NCBI RefSeq assembly: GCF_003073045.1 | Contig: NC_037590.1 | Span: forward strand, 29,662,449 to 29,726,448 | DNA: 64,000 nt | Reading direction: 5' to 3' | Source: Pomacea canaliculata | Lineage: Eukaryota; Mollusca; Gastropoda; Architaenioglossa; Ampullariidae | In this document: positions 48,146-62,769 of the stretch, one piece after another | How positions within the stretch are numbered: the first letter of the stretch is position 1 | How the letters are laid out: every line of letters starts with the position of its first letter | Made by a program: the position numbers and the translations under genes | Notes under the pieces: generated by a model | Seen by the model: only the letters and a program-made list of their open reading frames with translations | What the model was told of the DNA's origin: nothing | Databases searched by the model: none

Positions 48146-51100
48146 ATGACTGAAGACTGCAGATTTTGGCTGCAGGATGACATAAGAGATGATGATCCAG
48201 AGATTTATGAGCTCATTCGTGCAGAGAAGGAGCGACAGCGCAGAGGGTTGGAGTTGATTGCCTCTGAGAACTTTGCCAGCAAATCTGTTTTGCAGGCCCT
48301 TGGTTCTTGTCTCAACAATAAATATTCTGAAGGTCAGCCAGGCCAGAGGTGAGAGGTCAATAGATTTGATGAGTGTTGAGTAATTCAGTTGTCTTGTTCA
48401 GCTGTCATGTGAATGTATCTTTCACTCTTACAGTCTTAAACTTTTCATGCAAGGTTATTTTAAGTTGTTTGTATCATTTTACTAGTTGTGGTGTTTTATG
48501 TTGAGAAGAAATTATGAGCTGTTTGCAGGTTTGCCTTTAAAGACCTTCACCATTCTGCATAAAGGAAGGGATTTGATCCAGCAGAGGGAGTTGAGGGTAC
48601 TTGTCGGGCCAGATGGAAACAATTTGAAAAGTTGCTGGCACTGCATGTGCTTCTCACCTCCCTCCCTTGGGTTGAACCTTTCTTTGTCACCGAAAGATAG
48701 AAGTTTGGCAGTGATGTGTATTGACAAAGATTGTAATTTTTCACTTGTTATTGTCCTAATTATGTTGAAGATTTTTTTGATATGTTTTCTGCAAGGATGT
48801 GTTTAGTCTCATTAATTCAGGGATTGTACAGATCCAGAAGAACTTGAAAAGTCAATATTGGAAGAAATTCATTAAAGGTCAGGGAAAAGTAAAAAATATT
48901 TGCAGAAAATTTATTATGGTAAAATTTTTGAAGCATTAATTGTTTAAAAATATTGAAAGTGCTTGTTTATTTTTCTGTATAAGCTAGAAATTGATACATG
49001 GCTACAGAATAACTTCCCTTGCAGATTTGACTGTCACCATTTGTAGTGGCATCGTCATCCTCTTACAATGTTGACAAAGCAGACTTGCTGTAATAAGCTG
49101 TGGCTTACAGATGAAAAATATAAAAGTTTTTGGCAATTGAAAAAGCAAAGAACAACAAAGCCAGATATAAATGGGATCTTTGCGGCAAGGAAGGGAAAGT
49201 TTCAAACATGAGTATATAGATGCCATACATACAGAAAACAGCAGACACAAAAGACTCCTTGCTGTTGCCACAAACTACTTTTCAGTGAAAATCTGTATAA
49301 AGTGGTTTTATTCCATGGGGATGTCAAGGAATGCACTTAATAATTTTGTATTTTTGTACAAATAGAAATATGCTTTGATTACTCCTGAAAGTTCTGAAAT
49401 ATGCTTGTGATATCACTGGATAATTGAAGTTTATCCAGGATAAAGTCAGTATTTTGTTTCTGTCATAGTAGTACGGACCATGTTAATTCATTGATGTGAC
49501 CAGAATACTGTTCATCTGTTGTAGAATATTTTTATCAGTGTGCACTTTTCTTTCTGACTAGGTATTATGGTGGAAATGAAATCATTGACAAAGTGGAACT
49601 CCTGTGTAAGAAGCGAGCACTTGATGCTTATAACTTGAACAACGAGGAGTGGGGTGTCAATGTCCAACCGCTTTCTGGTTCTCCTGCAAATTTTGCTGTT
49701 TACACAGCTCTTGTTGAACCTCATGGTCGTATCATGGGGCTTCATCTGCCAGATGGGGGCCATTTGTCACATGGTTTTATGACCAACCAAAAGAAAGTGT
49801 CTGCAACATCTCTTTTCTTTGAATCCTTCCCATACAAGCTGGATCCTGCTACTGGTCTTATTGATTATGACAAGCTGGCAGAGAATGCAAAACTGTTTCT
49901 TCCAAAGATGATTGTTGCAGGTGTGCTTTTTAACTTGCCTTAGTTTGTGGCATTTTAATTCTTACCCTGTCTCAAGTGATCAATTTCGTGTTCTGACTTG
50001 GCTACGCAAGCAATTGCTTATTTCAGTTGGTTTTAAAGAAGTATATTTGGAAATAAATGTTTTTGTTAAAACATGTCTGCTTAACGCTTTTGCTTTGGGT
50101 TTTTTTTTCTTTTTTTTAAAAAAGTTTTCTTGCTTAAGTTTTGAGTTAATGTAATTATGTGACTACAAATAATCGACTGAAATGTCGAGAGCTAATGATT
50201 GCATTTGATTATCACTTTAGGATTTGCCATCTTTGTGGTAATCTTTGATTTAGACTGTTGAAAACATAGCAAGATAGCATTTGTACTCCTCAGCATTTTT
50301 CTTTTGTTAATTTTCCTTTTTGATGAGTTGGCAAAACCCATTTCTGCTTACAGGTGTCAGCTGTTATTCTCGTAACCTTGACTACAAGCGGTTCCGTGAG
50401 ATTGCAGATGAGGTGGGAGCTTACTTACTTGCAGATATGGCACATGTCAGTGGTCTGGTAGCTGCAGGAGTGGTTCCCAGTCCATTTGAATACTGTGATG
50501 TTGTTACCACCACAACTCACAAGTCTCTGAGAGGGCCTCGCTCTGGCATGATATTCTATAGAAAAGGTTGATTTTCATTTCATTGAAATATCTTTATTGG
50601 TTTCTACCACTGTGCTTGCACAAGAAAAGTGATTTGGGAGATTTTAATAATAATGGGGCAAAGAACTCTGGAAAATGATGCAATCTTTAAAAAAAAACTT
50701 ATCTAGAGTTTTTCTAGACCATATGCACACCAACATTTTCTTACACAACTGACAGTTCATCTGTAATTGAACACCTGGACTGCAGATGGAACAATTTCAG
50801 ATGCATATTGCTTCTCATGCACTTCATTTTTGCAGGTGTAAGAAAGGAAACAAAGAATGGAGAAAAGGTAATGTTTGATCTGGAGAGGAAGATAAATGAG
50901 GCAGTATTCCCAGGTCTCCAGGGAGGCCCTCACAATCATCAGATTGCAGGTAAGCTGCTGCTGCAGTTTGTGGTGCTTTTAGTAATGACAATTTAAGGCC
51001 TTCTTCCTACCAGTCTTATTGGTTATGCTGCCATTTTCTTATCAGTGCCATCTAGGTTTTTTCTCTTCACACATGTTTTTAAAGCCTCCGGCAAATAAGA

Positions 51101-53569
51101 ACCCAGACTGTTTCACCAACTTATTGTTTCTCATAGCTAGAGGTGCATCCCCCTTTTTAATTTTAATAGTGGGGTTCACAGAGGCTGATGTAATCATTCT
51201 TGCATTATACACCAGAAGCACTAAAATAAAATGAAAATGAATAAAGGAAAAGGGTGGTGAGTCACACCTAGAAGCAACTTCATAATTCTTGCTTCACAAG
51301 TCCTGACATTTAGGTTTTTATATTTGTTTCTTCAACAGCTGTTGCAGTATCTCTGAAGCAGGCGCAGACACCAGAGTTTAAACTGTATCAGCAACAAATT
51401 GTTTCCAATGCAAAAGCAATGGCAAAGGCACTACAAAATAAAGGGTACCATATTGTGTCTGGTAAGCATGGTTTCATCATTAAAAACTGACTTTCAAAAT
51501 AACGCTGATGAAACACTTCTGCAGCCCTAGTTATAAAGCAAGAGTAAGTTGTTTCCCCGTTGCAGAGTTGGGAAAAGTCTTTTCAAGTTGTGATGTTTAG
51601 ACCCTGTGCACATTTTGTTTCTTTATACAGATCATCTTCATAACTCCTCATCTGCATGGCTAGGCACTGCTTTTTAATTTTGAAAAGATGCTTTTCCTCG
51701 AGTTCCCCATGTTGCTCCAGATCAATGATTTGCCCTCGCTTCATAACTACAGCCCCTGGTATGCATAATTACAGTTAAGGCTTGTGCAGTTTTCTCAGCA
51801 TTGGTCAAATTAAACTAAGATCCAGTTCATGTTAGTGGCAGGGCTTCTGCTTACGCAAAAAATTGCGTACATTACGCATTAAAAGTTCGGAGGACCCCTT
51901 CAATTTTCGTCAATAGGGTCCATTCAAATTTGGGTGAAGAACAGGGACCCCTTAAAAATCTGAAGAAGGAGTCCTAGGACCCCAAAGAATTTATCCTAGC
52001 AGAAGCCCTGTTAGTGGTAAACTTTTTGTCATGTGATGTTCATTTATTTCAAGTAAATCTGTCTTATGTTCCTTGCTGGGTTGCCTCTTCTCTTACTTAG
52101 TATTTACATTTGATGAAGAATGATTTGCATTTAACAGGAGGAACAGACACACACCTTGTGCTTGTCGATCTTCGTCCTCAAAAGCTGGATGGGGCAAGGG
52201 GTGAGAAAGTTTTGGAGGAGATTGGCCTTGCTGTGAATAAGAACACTTGCCCCGGAGACAAATCTGCTCTAAAGCCAAGTGGGTTGCGACTTGGTACCCC
52301 TGCACTAACCTCTCGAAACTTCAAGGAAGCTGACTTTGAAAAAGTTATTGATTTTTTTCATGAAGGTACGAATAACTACTTCTGGCTTAGTTATAATTGG
52401 ACTCCTTTCACATTTGTTTTTTATTTTTTCATAGAAATATTTTACATTAGCACAGAAAAAATTGCATTGTATGAAGAATTTATCTTTGTCTGTAAAGAAA
52501 ATTCTAGACACCAAGAATTTTCTTTTTAATTTGTAGTTTAAATTGAATCATTTGTTGTGAGCGCACTGTAAATGTGTGCTAAAACTTGAATGTCTTAAGA
52601 TAAGCAAGCAAAATGGTAAGTTGGGCTTTTATAATGGATGCTGACATTCTGAAACTTGTTCAATCAACATTTTAGGTTACAAAGTGGTCATTTACTTAAG
52701 CTGCATCTAAAACACAGCTTCAGGTAAATCCCCAAAGGTTCCCATGTTTGCCCAAGACAAAGTATCAAGTGATGTAGTGTTAGCTGTTTCGCTGACTAAC
52801 CAGTGTAGGCTTGATTTATAGCTTGCAATCTGCAAGAAGCATGGAAAGCTAGTAATCTACAGAAAGTCATAGTTTACAGAACAGTTTTAACAAGACTTCG
52901 CTGCTTCCTACCTTTGAGAAATTGCCACGTTGAATTATGCAGTAGCTACATTGAAACTTTTACTTTTTTGTAAATATTTTGTTGGTCATGCTAGCATTCT
53001 ACAGTTCACTAACCTTGCCATCATTGTGCTATGGTTCACAATGTTATGGCGTGATCTCCAAATCCAGCGTACCAGCATTTTGATGACATGCTTTTAGGAA
53101 ACTTTTGATACCTTTTGTACCGAATGTTTCAGTGACTAAACTTAATATATCACAAGTCTGCTTCGACTATCTCACAATTGTGCTTTAGATGTGATCGCAA
53201 GTAAATGATCATTTTGCAACTTGACATTTTGAGTGGAAATGTGATGTAGAGCATCATTAAAGCCCAACTTCTGACTTTGTCCTTTAATAGAGAGAAGGAC
53301 TGGTCACAATATTCATGAAAGAGATTGTGAAAATGTGAAAGAATATGCAATCACTGTCAGCATATTATGTTGATACTAAATTTTATTTTCAATTTCCAAC
53401 AGCTATTGAGCTCACAAAGGAAATCAACAGCAGTTGTGGTCCGTTGCTGAAAGAGTTCAAGGCAAAGGTGGATGAAGACCCAGTTATCCGTTCCAAGATT
53501 AAAGATTTGAAACAGCGTGTTGAAAATTTTGCAGTGTCATTCCCTATGCCAGGGTTTAATGATTGGTGA
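48146..53569 (+). CDS. SHMT1: Serine hydroxymethyltransferase (cytosolic type)
   Basis: PLP enzyme converting serine and tetrahydrofolate to glycine and methylene-tetrahydrofolate. Coding exons: 48146-48348, 49562-49920, 50354-50566, 50836-50949, 51339-51461, 52138-52365, 53403-53569; all phases join to 468 aa (human SHMT1 483). Visible motifs: [42 protein letters not shown]-like [32 protein letters not shown] with the Schiff-base lysine at residue 244, [11 protein letters not shown], and [20 protein letters not shown]. No mitochondrial leader precedes the ATG, which follows an acceptor at 48144, so the cytosolic form is predicted; an alternative first exon could add a leader. Odd point: Gln64 where the family usually has Tyr in YSEGYPG. 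Lies tail-to-tail with MRPL12. Confidence 0.97.
51831..52017. mobile_element. hAT-like MITE with 7-8 bp target duplication
   Basis: A core of about 171 bp (51839-52010) has inverted ends CAGGGCTTCTGCT and AGCAGAAGCCCTG and direct repeats TTAGTGG on both sides (GTTAGTGG if the last G of the right end is counted as flank). Inside are GGACCCC-type repeats and no coding frame. It is in the SHMT intron before exon 6. Confidence 0.8.
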
Positions 53570-55005
53570 TTTGCATATCTTCATATGACCTTATTTACAA
53601 ACGTGCACAAGTTTTCACATCATAACATGGACAGCTTTAAGCATAAAGCACAAAAAAATCTGAACATTCTTTTGTTCCTTTAGTCTTTTGACTGACTGTA
53701 CCACAACATATACTATTTTCAGGGAAATGAAAATGTGTTATATGTGTCCAGTTGAACATTTTTCAAGAGATCACCTTATACAAATCTATTTCCATGGGTT
53801 AAAGAGAAATTCATGTGTGTTATAAATATTTTGTCATGCTGTCTTAGTTGATATTAAAAGTAAACTGATTATTTGGACATAGCTACCATATTTACAAATC
53901 TCCACTGGGTTTTCTATCATTTTAAATCTTGAAATGTTTGAGGAGCGTGGTATCAAAATGCACTCTGCATTTCCTGAATTTTACATGCGATTTGAACTTT
54001 GAAACTTATTAGCTTACATTTTTTGTTTTTTCATATGACAAAAAAGGATTTTGTGAACTTGTGCATGGTATTAACAACTCTGTTAGAATATTTTAAGATA
54101 TTTTGCAGCAATTTCAGGAACAATTAAAAAAAAAGCACTTGTCATGTGCAATATTATTTGAAACTGGAGCTTTTACATGACTATTAGTGTTGCTTTATGG
54201 AAGCTAACAATTTCTCTATACGAATGCAGACAACACTTGCAAACTTATCCCACATGCATCTATATGGAATTCTGTGTATGGTATTGTGTTATCCGCACCA
54301 ATACCAAGATTTATGGCTAAAAGACCCTGCATGTGAATGTGGATTTTCAGCGGCTGAAACATAATTACAAGCAGCATGTTCTTTCCCATTTTAAATTGTT
54401 TTAGAATAAGGACTGGTGAGGAAGTAACATGCAGTGCTGTGATTCTTGCACATCTGAAAGGCAACTAAATGCCACAAAAAACAAAAAACAATTTCTCATC
54501 TACATGTTTCCTCTTTATTCACTCTTTACACACATCAAGCATCAGTAGAACAATGACTTACACTCTCATATGTATCATGACAAAGTAACTGCAACCATCT
54601 ACATTGAATTAAAAAAAAAAAAATCCTCAGCAAATTTGTAAATTATTGATGGCTGCTGGCATCCAACAAAGTTAAATCTACAAAAACTTCTCTTAACTGA
54701 AAATGTATACATTAGGAATAATTGACCTTCTGATCCAGAACTTTCTTAAGATTTTATCTCTTTTGTTCAGTTTGATACAGGAAAAACTTGCCTGTCAAAT
54801 CTGACAGGCTTCCTATTAGCATTTTTTAAAAGGACATCCCTATGAAATCATACAAATCATTCTTTCTCAGAATTTTCCACATATTAACAGTCTATTCCTG
54901 ATTTTACTACAATTTTTTAGTGCTTTGCCAATAATACAATTTATCAGTTTGTAAAGTGCTGTACATAGGTTTTTCAAACAAAAAGAAAAATCAAAAACAA
55001 ACAGC
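53570..55005. other. Convergent 3' UTRs of SHMT and MRPL12
   Basis: ATTAAA on the plus strand at 53853-53858 and AATAAA on the minus strand at 54514-54519 are candidate ends for the two tail-to-tail genes. No other gene or repeat is recognised in this AT-rich interval. Confidence 0.55.
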
Positions 55006-56525
55006 TTATTCTATTTCAACTTCTCCTCCAACAGCTGCAAGAGCCTCTTTCAGTTTTTCAGCTTCATCCTTTGGAATATCTGCCTTCACTACCTGAGGTG
55101 CACTCTCTACAAACTTTTTGGCCTGAAACAAAATTTTTGCGATTTTGTCACAAATACAGTAATAAGCCTTACAATCATTAATAGAAGGTTGCCATTTAAA
55201 GCTATATTCAACTTTACTTTTTTTTTTTAAAGTCAGAGTTGAGGTCGAATACTTTAAAGCCTATGCTCAAATCTGATATTTGTAGTTTGTTTGATATTTC
55301 TTCTGCATTTAGAACTTGCTGCAGTTCTCTTGTAACCTAACTTGAACTATGATCTTTGCTTTAACATACATAACTACATTAAGTAGCATCAAGTGATTAA
55401 TGATCCCCTAACAAAACCTACTGATATCCAAAAGTGGGTTTTTTTATTTTATTAAACAAATTCATGTGTCATAACGGATTTAGAAATAGAGATGAGAAGT
55501 AAAGAATAACCTCAATATTTTCTTTATGATAATTACCTGGACAAGATTCATATTTGGAAGAAGACTCTTGATTTCCTTGATGAGCTGAACCTTTTTAGTG
55601 TCATCAAACTTTGTAAGTTTCACAGTGAAGGTCATCTTTACATTCACTGGGGCTGCTTCTTCCTCTTCTTCCACTTCCTTTTACCCACATAAAACCAGTA
55701 TGCTTAAATCAATCCATACACATATATGGTTTTTGAGAAACTTGACGTGTACCGTAATGACCCTTTTTGAATGTAGACATTTCTTCCTTCAAAACTAATG
55801 AATGGATGTTTCTTTAATTTTTTTTTTTAAATTGTTTTGAGCTAAGGTAAACTACCAATGCTGTAGCTGAACAATATAAATCCAATGATGGCAGAGATAA
55901 AATCCATACCTTTACTGGGGCAGCAACTGAACCCACAGACATCATGGGTGCATCTTTAATGTTTAGAGTTTTCTGCAAATGAAGTCAATATATATATATG
56001 TTTCTGAAAAATTTCAAAAACAGTATTTACTTTGCTGAGAAGGATTATGTCTTGCAGAAGATAAAACTGTAGAACTAAAATTCTTTTAATGACAATAATT
56101 GAATCCATGTTTGAATTACAAATGACCCAGAACTTTAAAAAAAAAAAACAAAAAAAAACCCTGAACAATTTCATACCAAATTGTGTTCATCTGGCTTCTA
56201 AAATGTGTAATACATCCTTGGAAACACATGTGGAAATATGTTAAAAATACTAATTGCTCTAAAATTTCTTAAAATTAATAGAACCCTTAAAACAATTTAA
56301 GTGTTTGAGTACCTTTAGTAGTTCATTCAGGTCAGCAACTTCTAACAATGTCAGCTCACTTATGTCTTGGACTAGCTTCTGAATCTTGGGTGGATATATT
56401 CTCTCTGTTCCTTCAGCGTGAGGTGGGAGAATAGCATCAGTTACTGTGCCATAAAGTCTTGTTGACACACAGTTACACATATAGGTCCTGTGCACCTGAA
56501 GCTTTAGTGCCAACCTGTTGAACAT
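55006..56525 (-). CDS. MRPL12: Mitochondrial large ribosomal subunit protein bL12m
   Basis: Forms the flexible stalk of the mitochondrial large subunit that recruits translation factors. Four coding exons, transcription order: 56525-56313, 55972-55910, 55677-55537, 55122-55006; each joins in phase 0 and gives 177 aa (human 198). The N-terminus [19 protein letters not shown] is basic and suits a mitochondrial presequence. It is followed by the L12 N-terminal domain ([26 protein letters not shown]), a short hinge with Ala/Glu, and the C-terminal L7/L12 domain ([57 protein letters not shown]). A GTG in front of this ATG is not used as a start in animals. A non-coding first exon ending at 57172 and joined to an acceptor at 56609 is plausible. 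Confidence 0.96.
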
Positions 56526-57171
56526 TGTGGTCACAATTTAGCATCAATATGCAGTCATACACAATTTTAAGTGAATAATCATTGAAATCCATCCACAGGA
56601 AGTGGATTCTTAGAGATTACAATTATGAAAACGTTAAAATACTTATCCGACTTACTGTTCCCTATTAAAATGATATACCAGGTTTGCATATAGGGTCATT
56701 ATACAGTGTTGATTATCTTTTCAGATACACGATCATTATTCACTTAGGGGAATCTAAAAGATTGGCTCGATTTATTTTCAATCGCAGATTCATAAACAGC
56801 ATAAAGCAGGAATGCATGATCAGACGAGTGTTAAAGGTTAGGTATTATCAAAGAACGTAACAGAAACACTATGCTCATATTCTGATTATTTCTTAATAAC
56901 TTTACACCCTAAGCCGAAATTTCGGGCCCAATCGCACTAGGTTAGTTTTTACAAAAGTCATGTTTATAGACTTTCGTAACTTTTTCGACCAATAAGACTA
57001 CCACTGAATTAGTCTACAGAGTGGTTGAGAAGACAAAAAGTGCTAAAATTTAATAAATATACTGTAGGTCGAACAGTACGAAATATACCATGGGCATAAA
57101 TCCTGCGAGTCTTTACTCATGTTGACCTGCGGTTGCCCCAATGTCAAAAAATATTTAAATTATACGTTTAC

Positions 57172-57600
57172 CTTCTGCAATAGTTAGAAGCCAGCACTTT
57201 AGATCGTATCACTGACGTTGCTGCCTGCATCATCAAGTTTACAGCAGAAAAAAATTTTACAGTTAAACTCTAATTTCTCTCCCAGGTACGCGAATCGCTA
57301 ACACACATGGACTGGCCGCCTAAACCGGAAGGATCTTTATATGAATTTAAACAATATGAGAATATATGTAATTTCCATCCAAAGAGTAAATTTTGAACTC
57401 ATCGGGAGTAAAGTAACTTAAACTTAGTAATTTTTTTTATCACAATACACAAACAAGAAACTCAAAAAACGCAAACAACTATTTTTTATACCCTATTCCT
57501 AAAAAAAAGTTGTGGGTTTATGGGTAAGAATTACTTCCGGGCTGAAGAAAGCTAATTGGATCACACGTGTTTATACTATCCTCTGTGTTGCCATAAAAGA
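57172..57600. promoter_or_regulatory. Divergent MRPL12/TMA16 promoter with ETS-type sites
   Basis: The likely MRPL12 first exon and the TMA16 start codon are under 450 bp apart and diverge. ETS/GABP-type motifs occur at 57325-57331 (CCGGAAG) and 57533-57540 (ACTTCCGG, the reverse form). ETS sites are common in promoters of ribosomal and mitochondrial genes. There is no TATA box where either start would be expected. Confidence 0.55.
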
Positions 57601-58131
57601 ATGCCGAAAAGTCAGAAAACAAAATCGGAGAAAGTTATACATCCGTACAGTAGAAAGGCATTACAAGCAGAAAGGCGATACAGTCATGATAAACGACTTT
57701 CAAAAGCCAGAAAGGAACGCTCGTCTAAATTGGACATCTTGGCAGAAAAACTAAAATGGTTCCACGACCATCTAGATGACAGAGAGGTGTACACTAAATC
57801 AGAACTTTTTGATATGGTGGAGAATTTTAGAAAGCGTTTTGATGAGGAGTTGCAGCAGATATCTATCGTTCACAGTGTCGGAACAAGAAAATCGAAACAG
57901 TATGCTCCTCGCGAAGCAGCCATACAGATTACAAAAGAAATGGAAAACAACGAATTCGAAAGCGTTGGTATAGAAGTTCCAGACTTCCTAAACAAGGCAA
58001 ATCTTCTAGCCTTCAGAAACTGGAACGGTGAGATGAAATATGTGCAGAATTTCAAATTGAGGAAAATTAGCACAAATGACAGACAAAAGATGGAGGCCAC
58101 AGAAAATGGTGTCACAAAAATCGATTCATGA
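57601..58131 (+). CDS. TMA16: Translation machinery-associated protein 16 homologue
   Basis: Nuclear factor bound to pre-60S ribosomal particles. A single intronless frame of 176 aa. The start MPKSQKTKSEKVIHPYSRKA matches the family N-terminus, so this ATG is preferred to the in-frame one 45 bp upstream at 57556. The following regions KLDILAEKLKWFHDHLD, LQQI, YAPREAAI, ESVGIEVPDFLNKANLLAFR, W and FKLRKI match the family in order. It is shorter than human TMA16 (203 aa) because the acidic C-terminal tail is reduced. Lack of introns could mean intron loss or retroposition; no flanking poly(A) remnant or duplication was seen, and it has its own promoter region, so it looks functional. Confidence 0.93.
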   Translation: MPKSQKTKSEKVIHPYSRKALQAERRYSHDKRLSKARKERSSKLDILAEKLKWFHDHLDDREVYTKSELFDMVENFRKRFDEELQQISIVHSVGTRKSKQYAPREAAIQITKEMENNEFESVGIEVPDFLNKANLLAFRNWNGEMKYVQNFKLRKISTNDRQKMEATENGVTKIDS

Positions 58132-60643
58132 ACAACCCTAAACTACACAGTAGTGGATTTGTAATGACCTGCTGATTTAAAACAATGTGTCCGATTACCG
58201 CGCCAGTTAATATTTAAGGTGTGCGTACAGTTTTTGAAGTTCACTTAATGTCATTTCTTTTTCATTCTTTATACATTTAAATGCTTTGATTTTACTAGTA
58301 TCTCTATTACTAATTTGAGATAGATGTTATCCAAACCTTTCAGATTTGTTGTATTCTTTTCTCCAAAACATATTTACCATTAAGTCTTTAATGCAGTATA
58401 ATAAACAATTTGCAAAATACCTTCCCTTGCAATATTTTATGGCAAACTCACTATGGTGACTTAATTCACACATTTTACTATGGAGCAATATGACAAAAAC
58501 CCACCAAAAAGTGTTAATCATGTTAGCTGGTTTGACAACTGTTGAGATCCTAGAATAGAGGGAAAGTATAAAATGTGAAGGCCTCATTTCCTATCAGATT
58601 ATAACCAAAATGTTTGTTGAGACTTGTAATATACAAAAATGCGTGTGATATTCATGTGATGCTTAGGGTCATTACAACTGGGTTGTACTTTAGTAATATG
58701 AAACCAACCCTTCTTTCAACCAGATTGATCAGTTTTGAGTGGGTCAGATGTTAGAAGCAAAGAGCATATATCCTTGCATTAATGTGTATTTGTAACGAAT
58801 CAACTGCTGTAATATTTTTCTTTGGGACAGTTTTATGACTTTTAAAGGCTAACCTCATGTTCATACATTTAAGGTTTCCCAACAGATGGCTTGAAAGATT
58901 ACATAGAGTGCGCATGTATAAGAGTGAAAATGAATGTTACCAGCATGCATATCCACACATTTATCTAGTTACTTCACTTTTCACTACAGTATTAAAAATG
59001 GATTTTATTTTGGAATCAGAATTTCAGCATTGAGCTAACAACAAGAATATGAAAGCACCTTTAAGTTTCACCTGTTTCCCAGACAAAATGGTCATGTCTT
59101 TATTTAACTGGCTTGCTTCAGTCTATTAGTATATTATGCTGATCCTTTGAGAAAATGATACAGATCTGTATCTGATTTACTTTCATCCTCCAGACAGGTT
59201 GCTTTTTTTTTTGTTTGCTTAGTTCACATTGTCTGGTCAGTGAAAGAATGTGTATTGTAGCTTACGTTTATTAGAAAAATATTGTGAATGTCTTGGTGAT
59301 GGATAATGTGCCACAGTATTGCTAGAAAGTAATTTTATGCTATAAAAAATAGCAGGTAAGAAAATTGGTGTTTTACCTCTAACATCTAATTTGGTTTTGC
59401 TGAATATAATAGCTTTCTGTTGAAGATGCTGGCATTATGAAAGGGGGAATAAAATTTCCTGGACAAAATGTAAAGTGACAAACTGCTTGCTGTCAGTGTG
59501 CACCACGCTGCAGGTGATGCTCAGGACATTTGCCGAGGCAGTAAAATATTACTGGGTGTTTGCTACCATAACTTTACTGGTGTAAATAAAACCTTTAACA
59601 TATTGAGGCAATGCAAAAATAAAGATTTTCTCTGCCATCTCAAACAGCTTGTGATTTTCCTCCCTTATGGAACAATTTAGTTTGTTAGCTTTCCCAATCA
59701 TTGAAAATAGGCAGAAACCATAGTTATGAAAGTCACTACTTTAAACCCTCAGCTCTTCATACAGGTCCTTTTTCAGTTGAACACTGAGCAGGATGTGATT
59801 GACAAAATTATTCCCAGTTAAGACCTTTTGCCTTTCATCTTCATAACCCTCTATGCAGTTACACAAACATTCAAACCTGTGCTTTTCTTAAAGTTCCCTA
59901 TTTCTATGGTTCCTATGTAGTCTTTCACTCCTTGAAAGCTTTGACACAGCCCATTCTCTTTAAAGTTATTATTTAATGCTTAATGGGTGAGCTGGAAGCA
60001 GTAATGGGTCTTGTCCTCTGGATGTACCTCTTATAAAAATGTTTAATTTCTAACATTGTGTATCTGCACTTGATTGCAATAAGCAGGTTAGCAGAGAAAG
60101 AAAACAAAATCAGTCTTATGTATGCAAGCACATGAGTAGTCTAGAACACTTGTGCAAAAGTTATATATATATTAAAAAAACAAACAAAAAAAGCATCACT
60201 TTGTGGCTATACCGATTAAATCTCATTAAGCTTTTTTTGCACGAGGAAAATTTGGTAGGACTGGACAGGAAGGAAGAGAAGAGGAAGAATGCAAACAATC
60301 TGTATATTATATATAGACACATAAAATGTTCGCCCCTCCCCAAGCATGAACAAGACTTTACTGGTAAGAAAAATTTGATGTAAAGGAGGAAAAACTAAAA
60401 TGCCAGGAAAACGCGTTAGATTATCAGATTTCTGAAAATGCTATCAAGTTCATATGAAGCATGCTCTTTCTTGTTCAAAACGGGACACGTATAACATTGA
60501 CTGAAAAAAGTACTAGTTTAATTTTTCTTTTCTCAAAACACAACAATGCAATTTTTACTGTTCCAGTCTTCATGCTGTGTACATGACTGGCTTTAAAGTT
60601 CGAAACAAATTTGTCCATGGAATAGTCACATTGTCCTGCCCAT
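58132..60643. other. Convergent 3' region between TMA16 and PCNA
   Basis: AATAAA at 58400-58405 (+) is the likely TMA16 end, with another at 59585-59590. For PCNA, ATTAAA on the minus strand at 60517-60522 is a candidate. The interval is AT-rich, and I find no further gene or recognisable repeat. Confidence 0.55.
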
Positions 60644-62680
<2,037 letters not shown>

Positions 62681-62721
62681 TTACCTTGTATCGAAGCCAC
62701 AATCGCGCCAAGAGTGAAGGT

Positions 62722-62766
62722 GGCGGGAACAACGCTGTGTGCAGATTGGTGTACACTACCGGAAGT
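62722..62766 (-). promoter_or_regulatory. PCNA promoter motifs: E2F-type and ETS-type
   Basis: GGCGGGAA at 62722-62729 (reverse TTCCCGCC) is a consensus E2F site about 165 bp upstream of the PCNA ATG. CCGGAAGT at 62759-62766 is an ETS site. E2F control of PCNA is well known in animals, so this fits S-phase expression. Confidence 0.6.
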
Positions 62767-62769
62767 TAC

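Noticed and set aside
57556-57600. Upstream in-frame ATG giving a 191-aa TMA16
   Set aside because: The extra 15 residues are Cys/Tyr-rich and unlike the family; homologues begin at MPK, matching the ATG at 57601.
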